Shown here: piece after piece, positions 1 through 8,938 of the stretch
Layout of the letters: every line of letters starts with the position of its first letter
How positions within the stretch are numbered: position 1 is the first letter of the stretch
From: Dentipellis sp. KUC8613
Taxonomy: Eukaryota; Basidiomycota; Agaricomycetes; Russulales; Hericiaceae
Assembly (NCBI GenBank): GCA_002286715.1
Contig: NSJX01000069.1
Coordinates: 40,339-53,344 of the forward strand
Direction of reading: 5' to 3'
DNA: 13,006 nt
Notes under the pieces: generated by a model
Told to the model about the DNA's origin: nothing
Seen by the model: the letters and a program-made list of their open reading frames with translations, nothing else
Databases searched by the model: none
Position numbers and translations under genes: made by a program

Positions 1-37
1 TTCTCATATCCCGCCATCCTGACGAGCCCTCCGTCAG

Positions 38-809
38 GTGACCTCCTCCGGCCGCGGCGGCGCAGGCAACATCCGCTCGCCCTCACGCGGGCGCCCCGGT
101 CCAACCTCCGCCGCCGACGCGGAGCGCGCACAGGAGCGCGAAATCATCCGGAATGCCGACGAGGCGCGCGTAGGCATGGTACGTCGTTTCTATCTGCCTC
201 CCCCCCTCCCACAGCCCGTCTCATCTCCCGCCAGCAATCCTCCGGCCGCGGCGGCATCGGCAACATCGCGCGCTCGCAATCGCGCTCGCACTCCCGCCCG
301 CCGCAGCACAGCACCGGCCGCGGCGGCGCGGGCAACATCAAGCCGGGCGACGCCATGCAGGCCGACATTCTTGAATTGCAGGACGAGGAGTGGGCCTCGG
401 CGCATATGCCGCATGTTGGACTGTGTGTTCTCCTCCCTTCTGCTCCGAACCTCACATTGATGTTGTGTTTGTTAGACATTCAACCGGCCGCGGGGGTGCT
501 GCGAACATCACACCCGACGTACCGCCGCCTGTGGATTCGCCGCCGCATGCGGGTACGCAGGCACATCTCGCTCAGCACCACACGCACGAGTTCGAGAGCT
601 CCGGGCGCGGCGGCGCAGGCAACATTGTACGGTCCCGCTCGGCGTCGCGCGGTGCCGATGCGCCTGAGCGCGAGGGCCGGGAGAAGCACGCGCATGGCAT
701 TGCAGCGCTCTTGCAGCGCGTGAGCCGGTCAGGGTCTCGTGCACGGGAGGAGGCGGAGAGGGAGAAGGAACGTGGGCGGTCGGCTGCGGTGAGAGAGGAA
801 GTCGCATAA
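38..809 (+). CDS. GRGGAGNI-repeat protein (DUF3602-like), 3' part
   Basis: Three exons are read: 38-178, 235-422 and 476-809 (663 nt, 220 residues plus TAA at 807-809). Bases 1-37 look like the end of an upstream intron, because the frame has a TGA at 20-22 and a CAG acceptor ends at 37, so the true start lies before the window. The product carries five copies of the signature G-R-G-G-x-x-N-I, encoded at 50-73, 244-267, 316-339, 486-509 and 603-626, in Ser/Arg/Pro-rich low-complexity sequence with a charged Glu/Arg tail. This signature defines the fungal DUF3602 family, whose function is unknown to me. Intron phases match (178|235 phase 0; 422|476 phase 2, with GTGTGT donor at 423). No signal peptide or membrane segment is visible. 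A donor at 170 instead of 179 is also possible for the first intron. Confidence 0.8.
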
Positions 810-842
810 CTTGACCTTGGGGGAGCGGCGTTTGGCCGCTGA

Positions 843-941
843 CATCAGTAAATCAGTCGACGTCCTTGGAGTCCTTGCAAGCGTTTCCAAGCGCTTGCAA
901 GAGCTCTCAAGGACTCCTAGGACCTGACTGTTTTACTGATG
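843..941. repeat. 99-bp fold-back (MITE-like) inverted repeat
   Basis: Outer arms CATCAGTAAATCAGTC (843-858) and GACTGTTTTACTGATG (926-941) are inverted complements with one mismatch in 16. Inside, TCCTTGGAGTCCTTG on the left pairs with CAAGGACTCCTAGGA on the right (one mismatch in 15), and CTTGCAAGCG (874-883) pairs exactly with CGCTTGCAAG (892-901). The right arm carries a short extra stretch near 901-909. It lies 33 nt after the stop codon of the GRGGAGNI-repeat gene, so it is probably in the 3' UTR. No clear target-site duplication is visible. It may be a miniature transposable element or a transcribed hairpin. Confidence 0.7.
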
Positions 942-1516
942 GAGCGCTGAGAATTGAAAGCTACTTTGGATGACGCACGGTACGAGTACGGTAGGAGTGG
1001 TGTATTACTAATGCGTGCTGGATATCGACGTCGACGTGTATGCCCGTGTGTATAGTGTAGTACTTGTTATTCTGCTTTATAGTCGCGGTGCCGTATGTTC
1101 TTAGCTAGTACTGTACTTCGTTTGTTGGCCGGGCAGTTGTAGTTGTGTTTGTAGCGCCTTTGTTGTTTCGCAAGTTATTGGCCAGTGTTTGTAACGACGT
1201 TGAGCCGGGGTCGTCGGGCGGGTTATTGAGTGGTCATTGTGGTACGTTATATACATAGGACCCTTACAACGAAGCTATGCACATCACCGGGCCTTGGAAC
1301 TCAGCGATATCAACGACGCAATTTACAGTATTACTTCAAAGACGCATTTGATCTACTACGAGCCAAACTGCACACCCACCGAGTCGCGCGCACTGCGAGG
1401 CGTCACGGTTGTGATGGTTCAATACACATCTAGTCATTCGCGAGTGAAGGTTGAATATGAAGATCTACAAGGATGGATGTGCATGTGATGAAGGCCGGGG
1501 AGGAACACGGAGAAGA

Positions 1517-1571
1517 AGGAAGGGAGGAAGGAAGGAAGGAAGGAAGGAAGGAAGGAAGGAAGGAAGGAAGG
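1517..1571. repeat. (GGAA)n microsatellite
   Basis: An almost uninterrupted run of the tetranucleotide GGAA, about a dozen units, preceded by an impure purine stretch. On the opposite strand it reads as a frame of Leu-Pro-Ser-Phe repeats, which is an artefact of the repeat. Confidence 0.95.
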
Positions 1572-2559
1572 GTTATTCCGGCGCGGTCCCATTGAGGAGC
1601 AACAACCAGGGCATCCCGGAGGCGCTCGTACGGACGATGGCACTGCCACATCCACGGGCGGTCGGTTATGAGGCCTAGGGGACAGGCACGTATGCGTGCA
1701 TGCATTTGTGACCCTGGCTCATAGGACGCCTGTGGTGACGGGCGGCTGTGAGTGGGGGATGAGGCTCTTGCAGAGCAGAGCCTGAGAGGTCACGGTATGG
1801 TTGCCTTGATGTGGTGGAGACTGGATTTGGTTGCAATTGCAAGGTCTTTGAGCCGGCCATCATAAGTATGCGTGGTGGTGTTTCGACGCGTTTGGCTGTG
1901 CTGCGCGGTGGTGGCGGGGGTGTGCATGATACGTACAGTGTCCAGCTGTGGGTGTGGAGAGATTCAATATAGAACGTGCAGACCCGAGGACAGAGCAGAT
2001 ATGATGACGCACATCGTGTTCTCCGAGTTGTCCTTCGCGCTCGATGGAGTTCCTAGGTCCCTCCGGATCCGGAGCGTCCTACATTCGCTCACTGACAGCA
2101 TGTAATGTGGCAGGGCATGGATCTCTGAGTCTGAGCGCGCAAAGGCCGCCGGCGCGCTTGAGCTATGGGCGCGATTCGTACCTGTGTAGGACTGTAGGGC
2201 GGGGAAACATTGCGTACTAGTATCGGTGATTCAGAAGCTAATCAGGCCCGAGAGGTGAGATAGCGCCTGTCCAGCGCTTGCGATGTGAGCGATGGGTAGT
2301 GGGCGACATCGTTTCCCGGACGCCTCGCCTGTGAGATGCAGCAGCGTTGGTAGTGGGGAAACAATCAGAGCGAAGGCAAAATCCCGCCGAAATTCATGGA
2401 GAACCGCAGTCACGTGCGCCCCGGCGTGGCTGTGCGATTCTCCAGCTGCTCAGGAATTGGCTCGATCGTCCTCACCATGAATCATCTCCATTCAACTTAC
2501 TCGCGTTTCCTTTCATCCGTATGGACCCTTGGATGCAGCTCAGGGTAAAATTATTCATG

Positions 2560-2587
2560 GTTCAGTAAGGGTTCAGTACGTTCAGTA
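2560..2587. repeat. three short GTTCAGTA direct repeats
   Basis: GTTCAGTA occurs at 2560-2567, 2571-2578 and 2580-2587, with start-to-start spacings of 11 and 9. It could be a small binding-site cluster or chance slippage. No adjacent gene helps to decide. Confidence 0.4.
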
Positions 2588-3069
2588 CGGACAGCGCTGG
2601 CTGCTCATGAAGTAGTGCCTCTGATGGTGACGCAGTTTTCACCGCTCCGGATGCTTCGTTGCACTCATGTTTACCTGTCGGGGCTAGCTCAGGCTCATAC
2701 ACACCCCGGCCGCCATCTCACATGCTCAGGCTTCGCTCAAGCTGCATCTGCTCGAGTGAACATCATGAGATCAAATCGTCTCACCGCATTCTGTCATGGT
2801 ACCTCGCTACCTAACAAGCGTCTATCACTGCGCTCATTCTATCCTTTGCTCGGCAGCGTTTGGCACAGGTGGTGTCCTCCCGAAACAGGCCCTGCTTTTC
2901 TTCTTTGGCGTTTACTTGTTGACAGTAGTCTGCCTAGTGGCGCCGAATCAGTGATGCAGTGAGTTTCTTTCCGTTTCAAACTAACATTCTATTGGGTATG
3001 GCATCTGATGACTTCTGTCGCCTTGGATCCCCCTCCGTCCCGAAAATAAACACTCTTCTGTCTTGTGGT

Positions 3070-3165
3070 GCTGCCAATGCAACTGGAGGTTATCTTTGGT
3101 CGGACGCGATTCACGTCAACAACAGTTACTACCATCTTGCCACGACGGCGAAGATCAGCAGTGGC
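3070..3165 (+). pseudogene. possible remnant of a GDSL/SGNH esterase C-terminal block
   Basis: The frame here encodes a Cys, then G-Y-L-W-S-D-A-I-H, then spaced His and Ala residues. This resembles the last conserved block of fungal GDSL lipases/acetylesterases, where Asp and His of a G-Y-x-W-x-D-x-x-H-P motif belong to the catalytic triad. The Pro after His is replaced by Val, and I see no GDS serine block or other conserved blocks upstream, so a working enzyme is not supported. A chance match is quite possible. Confidence 0.25.
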
Positions 3166-3359
3166 CATGGTCTGGCTGCGCCTCAAGAGGTGGACGAGCT
3201 CGCAGGCAGGAGGTACGAATCAATTGAAACCATCATGGATCCGCGTCTTTCCTGATCCTGATCTGCTGTCAGCTAATTCCGGCGTCAGCGGCTCACCATT
3301 CATTGGAAAGGAAACACCACATTTCTCTTGGGGGCGCACCGCACCGCGTCTGCAAACGC

Positions 3360-3367
3360 TATAAAAG
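3360..3367 (+). promoter_or_regulatory. TATA box of the first nuclease gene
   Basis: TATAAAAG starts 120 nt before the ATG at 3480, with a CT-rich, GA-poor leader between. A reversed CCAAT box (ATTGG, 3302-3306) lies about 55 nt upstream of it. The block around the box (CTGCAA, two bases, GCTATAAAA) recurs before the second nuclease gene. Confidence 0.8.
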
Positions 3368-3479
3368 CCCGCCACGGTACGTCCAGAATTCTGCAGGCCG
3401 GACCTCCCATTCACATTCGACTTCTCTTTTCATTTATTCCTTATTCACACACGCACCCTATTTTATTCGTTCATTCATC

Positions 3480-4985
3480 ATGGCACGCGCAACGTCCTTC
3501 GCCACGCTCCTCTCCCTCCTCCTCTTCCTCATCGCGCCCTCCATCCTCTCTGTCTCCGGCCCGCTCGCAGTAAGCGCAGCGGTCACGGAGCCGGCATTCG
3601 ACGTCCGGCATAACGGCGTCGAACCTGTCGACATCGCGGCGCGCAAGGCGGTGGCGGCCAAGAAGCCGCCGACAAAGCCCCCCACCGTGCCGGCGAAACC
3701 CCCGCCGCCGCCGGTGAAGGTGTCATCTGTGGCGCCGGTGAAGGTGACATCCGCCGCGCCGGTGAAGGTGACGTCCGCAGCACCAGTTAAGGTGACTTCG
3801 GCGGCACCAGTGAAGGTGACTTCTGCGGCCCCCGTGAAAGTCACCTCGGCGGCACCGGTGAAGGCTTCGTCCGCACCGGTGAAGGTTTCCTCGGCTGCCT
3901 CGTCGGTTGCAACCTCGGCTGCAACCGTCAAGGTGTCGTCCTCTGCTACTGCTAGCAGTGCATCCGCCTCTGCTTCGTCCACCTGTAAGCCTGATTTTTT
4001 CTTTCTGTCAGTCTCAGTCTCATGGAATTGTTCTCATCCAGCCGCCGCCGCTTGCGCTATTAAGCGCACCGGAACTGCTGGAGCTAGCGCTGCCGCTGCC
4101 TGCAACACCTGTGACCCGTAAGCATAGCTATTTGAAGCTGTGGGTCTGATCGCTAAATACCTTCCTACAGGTGCGATGACTCGTGCGACACGAACCTCCA
4201 GGAGCCTTCTACCCGTAAACGTGCCGCCCTCCCCGAGGACGTTCCCGAGATTCGCACGATCTATGGCAACGACACATCCCCCTTCTTCCCCGGCGAGCAC
4301 GTCCGCATCCGCCTCGTCGAGAAGCGCGCCAACCCGATTCTGGAGTTTGATTGCTCGGCTACCGGTATTCCTGACGTTTGCGTACGTCCTTCCTAATCAC
4401 TCCGCTGCATCGAGTTGGTCTGACGGATTTTTGCAACAGCAAAACATGTGCTACGGTGTCTTCTGTACGTTTTCTCTTGCACCCAAACGTCTTGCGGTGT
4501 TTTCTAACCTTGCTCATGCAGGCCGCGGCCACCCGCAAACCCTGACGCGCAACTCCGCCAACAAGCCCACCTGCGCAGCGGCGCGGAAGCTCAATTCCTG
4601 CGGTGTAACGTCCCCGAACCGGTGCAGCGCGAAGCACAGCCCGCCCTTCGCGGCTGGCAACTCGTGCGACGAGTACCCGTTCGCGAGCACGCTCGAGGGG
4701 CAGCAGGCTGGCACTGGCGGACGGCCCAGCGCAGTTACTCGTACGTCCCTTTCTTATATCTTCACTAATTCCAGCTGATTCCTGTGCTCGCTAGGCTGCG
4801 TTGTCGCCAGGCATAACTCAGTCCAAGGTGGAAAGATCTCCGGCATTTACAACAAGGTTCCGCAGCAGGGCCAGTTCGACATCGAGTTCGATTTTGGCAA
4901 CGGTGCGGCTGGAACGGGGTACTGCGCCGCGAACGCGGCGACGACGACCTGCGCGACTTTGACTGGGTCGCAGCAGAACAACTAG
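3480..4985 (+). CDS. secreted NucA/NucB-like nuclease with PVK-repeat linker (paralogue A)
   Basis: Six exons: 3480-3984, 4042-4117, 4171-4381, 4440-4464, 4522-4740, 4795-4985; 1,227 nt, 408 aa. Every intron is GT-AG, 53-58 nt, and phases agree. The start is the ATG in a good context (ATGG) opening a hydrophobic signal peptide (about residues 1-34, ending near S-A-A before V-T-E-P). Residues about 55-165 are a Lys/Pro-rich stretch and tandem A-P-V-K-V-T-S-A repeats. Dibasic sites follow at K176-R177 and R209-K210-R211, which suggest Kex2-type processing. The Cys-rich C-terminal half has the C-D-E-Y-P-F-A-S-T block (D322, E323) and a downstream N-S-V-Q-G-G segment near 353-358, the hallmark of the NucA/NucB deoxyribonuclease family. 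DNA hydrolysis outside the cell is inferred from the family. A role as a nutrient-scavenging or antagonistic nuclease cannot be decided here. Paralogue B lies 1.57 kb downstream in the same direction. Confidence 0.8.
3711..3899 (+). repeat. coding 24-bp minisatellite (APVKVTSA repeats)
   Basis: Eight units each beginning CCGGTGAAGG or a close variant start at 3711, 3735, 3759, 3783, 3807, 3831, 3855 and 3876. Seven are 24 bp and the seventh is 21 bp. Each encodes an eight-residue A-P-V-K-V-T-S-A type unit. Differences among units are mostly at third codon positions, so the peptide repeat is better conserved than the DNA. Confidence 0.9.
4440..4464 (+). other. 25-nt micro-exon of paralogue A
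   Basis: This exon encodes Q-N-M-C-Y-G-V-F plus the first base of a Cys codon. It is flanked by a CAG acceptor ending at 4439 and a GTACGT donor at 4465. The second paralogue has a 25-nt exon in the same place, at 7609-7633 (Q-N-M-C-Y-G-V-Y-C), with the same phase. Confidence 0.85.
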
Positions 4986-5040
4986 GAAGTTGATTTTATA
5001 GGAGGTTGTGGTCTTAGTTCGGGCCTTAGAATAATTTACG

Positions 5041-5046
5041 AATAAA
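5041..5046 (+). terminator. probable polyadenylation signal of paralogue A
   Basis: AATAAA lies 56 nt after the stop codon at 4983-4985. No equivalent canonical hexamer was found soon after paralogue B. Confidence 0.6.
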
Positions 5047-5085
5047 CATATCTTCGTTTCTTGATCGTTGCTTGCGGTTGCTCAC

Positions 5086-5234
5086 AAGTTCGGCCGGTTT
5101 TCGTTTTCTTCGTCGATGGGCATGGTAGACGGGGGTCCCTTCTCGGCGGCGGTGATCTGGCGCTGCCAGAACGTCCGTAGGAAATCATGAAGAGGATCGC
5201 CCGGCTCGACGTACGGCTTGTTCGCGTTGCTCAT
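5086..5234 (-). pseudogene. orphan first exon resembling NF-YC (Hap5)
   Basis: On the minus strand an ATG at 5234 opens about 50 codons containing D-P-L-H-D-F-L-R-T-F-W-Q-R-Q-I-T-A-A-E. This resembles the segment just before the histone fold of fungal NF-YC/Hap5, the CCAAT-binding subunit, where an F-W-Q-R-Q type helix is typical. A GTGAGC donor begins at 5085. The histone-fold exon that should follow (L-P-L-A-R-I-K-K type) is not found: only 100 bases remain before the convergent nuclease gene, and I see no matching frame further on. It therefore looks like a truncated duplicate. A functional gene with a long antisense intron is possible but unlikely. An in-frame ATG at 5267 would add 11 residues. 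The family call rests on a short match. Confidence 0.4.
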
Positions 5235-5263
5235 CGCGCGCGGGTCACACTGGGCAGAGCGGG

Positions 5264-5268
5264 CCAAT
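5264..5268. promoter_or_regulatory. CCAAT box by the NF-YC-like exon
   Basis: CCAAT on the plus strand (ATTGG when read towards the minus-strand exon) lies about 30 nt upstream of the ATG at 5234. It may be left from the fragment's own promoter. Confidence 0.35.
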
Positions 5269-5290
5269 CACAGTCGAGAGCAGAGGGCGT

Positions 5291-5300
5291 GATAAGATAA
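5291..5300. promoter_or_regulatory. double GATA-factor motif
   Basis: GATAAGATAA contains two adjacent GATAA motifs, the type bound by fungal GATA regulators of nitrogen and iron metabolism. It lies about 57 nt upstream of the NF-YC-like ATG. Which gene, if any, it controls is unknown. Confidence 0.35.
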
Positions 5301-6166
5301 GCGCGTGCACTTATGACCTCGGCTTCTTCCGAACAGGCGCCCGCGCTGGCCACGAGTCTCTCAGCGAGTTTCGCGCCAACCTTTCCTTCTTGTGCTTCGA
5401 CGACTTTCACTATAAGAGACTATTGATCTTTGCTTGAGGAAGTCATATTCTTGTCGGATACCCTCTGGCTTCTCAGATATATGGTATTAGCATCAGTGTA
5501 TGCTCTGATCGCAAGCGGTGTCGAACAGCAGAGCGTGACAAGGTGCGTCGTGGAATACTGTAAATGTAAATGAAGATCTCTATGAAACTGGCACGAAACA
5601 GATCAATATCATGCTCTTGTCTCGATGGCTTCGAAGAATCACTGAGCAGACGATCATTCTCACCATGTACATCTTTGAATGCGATGTAACGCGTGTACTA
5701 TAGGTCAGTAAAGTCATGCTATATCTGCCGTCCGCCTCGTTAATCGAATTGCCGATGATTCTTACATCGCTGATGTATCTGCTTGCCTTCAAAAAGCCAG
5801 GAATTTAGACCCGATACCGGGAAGCGATACGCTCTCTCAAATCATGCCGTCACGCGCTATGGAGTGTTCCATCGACTCGGGTTTAAGACCGCCAGGGCTT
5901 TCTTCTGAGTAAGTTCTTCTCGTGTATTTCCTGATATCTCGCCTCTCACCTTTCCCTTCAATTGGTTTCTATGCTCTCACTTCTCACTGGAGAACAGGTC
6001 CGATGATGCCGAATCACTGAAACTACGAGTTCGAGTTTGCGACTAGTTGAATTCGGCACAGTACTGGGGACTCATTCAACTTCGGCCGTGAGTCTGATGG
6101 TTTCTGTGTCCTTCAATTCCCTCCTTACCCGAAAGCTATACCCGAATGTTCAGTGCTCAGTCGATG

Positions 6167-6262
6167 TATATAAATCAGCGGTCGACGATACCATCTCTGA
6201 ATCAATATCACGAATCACAATGAAGATCGGTGGTGGCCATACATTGGTTCGCCGGTTGCTCG
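6167..6262 (+). other. TATA box plus short first-exon-like frame (orphan)
   Basis: TATATAAAT (6167-6175) is followed 53 nt on by an ATG at 6220 in good context (CACAATGA). It opens a 14-codon frame (M-K-I-G-G-G-H-T-L-V-R-R-L-L) that meets a GTGAGT donor at 6263; without splicing the frame ends at once in TAG. No convincing second exon was found before the promoter of the next nuclease gene. It may be a truncated gene 5' end or chance. Confidence 0.3.
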
Positions 6263-6440
6263 GTGAGTAGACGGCGCGGCTGCGACCCCGGACCTCGTAT
6301 CTGATGAGGCCAACTGAAACGCTGCAGTATTCTATTCTCCAACTCGCAGTGGAAATACATCTCAATACCGAGGGTCCGAGAGGCCGTCAGAATAGAAACG
6401 CTGCATTCTGGGGTGCGCACTGCACAGAGCCTGCAATTGC

Positions 6441-6448
6441 TATAAAAC
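6441..6448 (+). promoter_or_regulatory. TATA box of the second nuclease gene
   Basis: TATAAAAC starts 115 nt before the ATG at 6556, almost the same spacing as in paralogue A. The sequence before it (GCGCAC, then CTGCAATTGC) matches the block before the TATA box at 3360. Confidence 0.8.
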
Positions 6449-6555
6449 CCAACGCCGTACGCCCTTACTTCTCCAGGCTGGCCCTCCTACTCACCTTCAT
6501 TCATCAATTTCTCTCCGACCCTTCCATAACCCGTATTTTCGTTCGGATAATCATC

Positions 6556-8214
6556 ATGGCACGCACGACGTCCTTCGCGACATTTCTTACTCTCCTCCTC
6601 TTCCTCGTCTTTCCTTGCCTCCTTTCCGTCCCGGGCCCGCTCGCCGTGCGCGCGGCAGTCACAGAACCCGCGTTTGGTGCACTCCATGGCGGTATCGACA
6701 CCGACAATCTCGCCGCGCGCCTGCTGTCATTGCCGAAGAAGCCGCCCACGGCACCTCCGGCGAAGCCGTCTACAGTACCAGCCAAGGCTCCACTGGTCAA
6801 GATTCCCTCTGCGGCTCCGGTCAAGGCAACGTCCGCTGCACCTGTGAAGGCGGCTTCCACGGCGCCAGTGAAGGCGCTTCCCGTGGCGCCGTTGAAAGTG
6901 ACGTCTTCTCCGCCTGCAGAAGCTTCAGTGGTACCGGTGAAGGCATCTTCTCCAACGGTCAAAGTGTCCGCGCTAGGTTCCATCGTTGCTTCGACCACTG
7001 CGACTTCGGAAGCTTCAGCCAGTGTTCCTTCGGCGGCATCGTCTGTCACACTCACCGGAGCTTCGCCTGTTGTATCATCCAAGGCTGCAGCCGTGAGCAC
7101 GTCGATCCCTGCTACCGGTGCCTCCGCCTCAACCTCCGCATCCTGTAAGCATATATATACATGTATCTACAGCACGCAACTCATATATGTATCATATAGC
7201 CGCAGCTGCTTGCGCTGTCAAACGCGCCGGTACATCTGGTGTTGCCGCTGCGGCGGAATGCGGCACTTGTGACCCGTAAGTCTCATCATCTTCACTTATC
7301 AGTGCAGATTCACAACTCACAACTTTCACATAGGTGTGACGACGCTTGTGATACAAACACCCAAGAGCTGTCTACACGAAGGCGCGCGGTCCTCCCTGAG
7401 GATGAAGAGCCCCAGATTCGTACGGTCTACGGGAACGACACGTCTCCGTTCTTCCCTGGGGAACACGTCCGCATCCGCATCATCGAGAAGCGTGACACCC
7501 CGGTCTTGGAATTCGACTGCTCGCCGACGGGCATTCCGGATGTTTGCGTATGTCCATTATCTTCTCCGTGGCCGTGGTTCGGTGTGTCTGATCATATTCC
7601 TGCGGCAGCAAAATATGTGCTACGGTGTTTACTGTGCGTCATCCGCTATAATTACCGCTTATGACCATGTCCGGATCCCATCCTGATACTGTCGATTTTG
7701 TTTTTGCTCAAATAGGTCGATACCACCCGAAAACACTGACGCGCAATACAGCGGACAAGTCCACGTGCGCCGCCGCACGAAAGCGCAACTCGTGCGGTGT
7801 GTCGTCGCCGAATCGGTGCAGCGCCGGGTTTACACCGGCTTTCGCTGCTGGCCATTCGTGCGACGAGTATCCATTCGCGAGCACCATGGAGGGGCAGTAC
7901 GCAGGCACGGAGGGGCGGCCCGAAGCCGTCACTCGTACGTCGCGTTTCCTCTTGTCTACTATTCCTTATGACTCTTGCTGATGTCTGCGCATGCGCTGGT
8001 AGGCTGTGTCCCGGCGGGGCAGAACCGCAGCCAAGGTGGAAAAATATCGGGTATCTACCAAAGGGCGGGCGCGAGTCTCGCGAATAAGGTGCCGCAGAAG
8101 GGCACGTACGATATCGAATTTGACTTTGGCTCTGGGAGTCCGCAGGGGTACTGCGTGGAGGACGCAAAGACGACTACATGCGGGACCTTGACCGGTTCAC
8201 AGCAAGATAATTAG
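6556..8214 (+). CDS. secreted NucA/NucB-like nuclease with PVK-type linker (paralogue B)
   Basis: Six exons: 6556-7144, 7200-7275, 7334-7547, 7609-7633, 7716-7934, 8003-8214; 1,335 nt, 444 aa. Exons 2, 4 and 5 are exactly the same length as in paralogue A (76, 25 and 219 nt) and all phases agree. The signal peptide is near-identical in plan and ends before V-T-E-P-A-F. The linker is longer but its A-P-V-K units are degenerate. Dibasic sites are kept at K204-R205 and R237-R238-R239. The nuclease block is C-D-E-Y-P-F-A-S-T (D351, E352), followed by R-S-Q-G-G-K-I-S-G. Exon 6 has about seven extra residues (R-A-G-A-S-L-A) after I-Y-Q compared with A. Introns are 55-82 nt. The family assignment points to an extracellular DNase; actual activity is unknown. 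Tandem orientation and the shared promoter core indicate a local gene duplication. Confidence 0.8.
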
Positions 8215-8938
8215 GAATGTAGAGGGTATCGGACACTAGGGTTTCGATTTCCCGAATGTTACAGCGGATTCGATAGTTCATTGTCAATTGATAGAATGAT
8301 CTAAGTTTGTTTTGTTTCTCTCGAAGGGGCTTTGACTATGGCAAGTATCATAGGCGCCGGGCCGCCTCTGCGCGTCCGAGATCGCTCCTAACCTTGATCT
8401 AGGTCCAGCGGTAAATACTTCACCAACCACTCTGAATCGGAGCCATCTGTTCACCCACTCCAGAGCAACTCATCTCTTTCTGCTCTCTCTCAATCGATCT
8501 CTTCAATAATGATGAAGCTCAAACTGCAACGGCTCTCAAGGTGACCTAGAGCATTTCGCTAAGCCCCCACGCTGCGTCCGGCGGGCGCCTCGGGCCTCGC
8601 CCTATCCCTTGCGACCGAGTCTTACGGTTCGATGGACTCCATGGCATCACGACTCGCTGGCAGTGGCTGACACTGGCAGTGAAGCATGGAAGCAAGAAAA
8701 GGGAGAAACATCGGGTCCCGTCTTATGCGCGACGCGGCCCGACAATGCTTCTGAACTATTTCAGTGCGTGCATCGGTCACCTGCTTCATCGCATACCACT
8801 GACCGACGGCGGCCGCTCCTGCAACCTCGTGCTACGGACAGCTCACCATCGCTGCCTTGAGATTCTTAAAGATGGTGCCAACCATCGGAAAACGTGACAC
8901 GTCGTGTTCGTCGTCTCTCTCCCCCTCGGTGATACAAT
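8215..8938. other. intergenic region upstream of the GH3 gene
   Basis: No gene is supported. A CT-rich tract (about 8455-8505) followed by two ATGs at 8509 and 8512 looks like a leader and start, but the frame stops after 11 codons at 8542-8544. Open frames around 8609-8897 lack family motifs. The last 100-200 bases should contain the GH3 promoter; no clear TATA box is visible there. Confidence 0.5.

Larger units (their letters stand above)
942..3359. other. long intergenic region without a supported gene
   Basis: Several short open frames occur on both strands, but none has a recognised family motif together with a plausible start, splice sites and codon use. Items listed separately are a GGAA microsatellite, a cluster of GTTCAGTA repeats and a possible esterase remnant. 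The last part (about 3250-3359) serves as promoter of the next gene. Confidence 0.6.
4986..6440. other. intergenic region between the two nuclease genes
   Basis: Apart from the items listed separately (NF-YC-like exon, CCAAT and GATA sites, and a TATA-led short frame at 6167-6262), I see no gene. A 37-codon frame at 5313-5426, divergent from the NF-YC-like exon, starts with a plausible ATG and is Ser/Ala-rich, but nothing else supports it. Confidence 0.55.

Noticed and set aside
1430..1705. Minus-strand frame with Leu-Pro-Ser-Phe repeats
   Set aside because: Produced by translating the GGAA microsatellite; no support as a gene.
1872..2105. 77-residue frame with a hydrophobic start, like a small secreted protein
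   Set aside because: It begins with GTG rather than ATG, lacks promoter and splice evidence, and the hydrophobic part disappears if the first ATG is used.
2615..2962. 115-residue open frame in the intergenic region
   Set aside because: No recognised motif, biased composition or supporting signals; most likely chance.
3458..3982. 174-residue open frame on the minus strand
   Set aside because: It is the antisense shadow of the repeat-rich first exon of nuclease paralogue A; the regular codon pattern of the repeats keeps it open.
6504..7100. 198-residue open frame on the minus strand
   Set aside because: It is antisense to exon 1 of paralogue B, which has a matching signal peptide, TATA box and splice sites.
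7652..8167. 171-residue open frame on the minus strand
   Set aside because: It is antisense to exons 5 and 6 of paralogue B and their intron, with no family motif.
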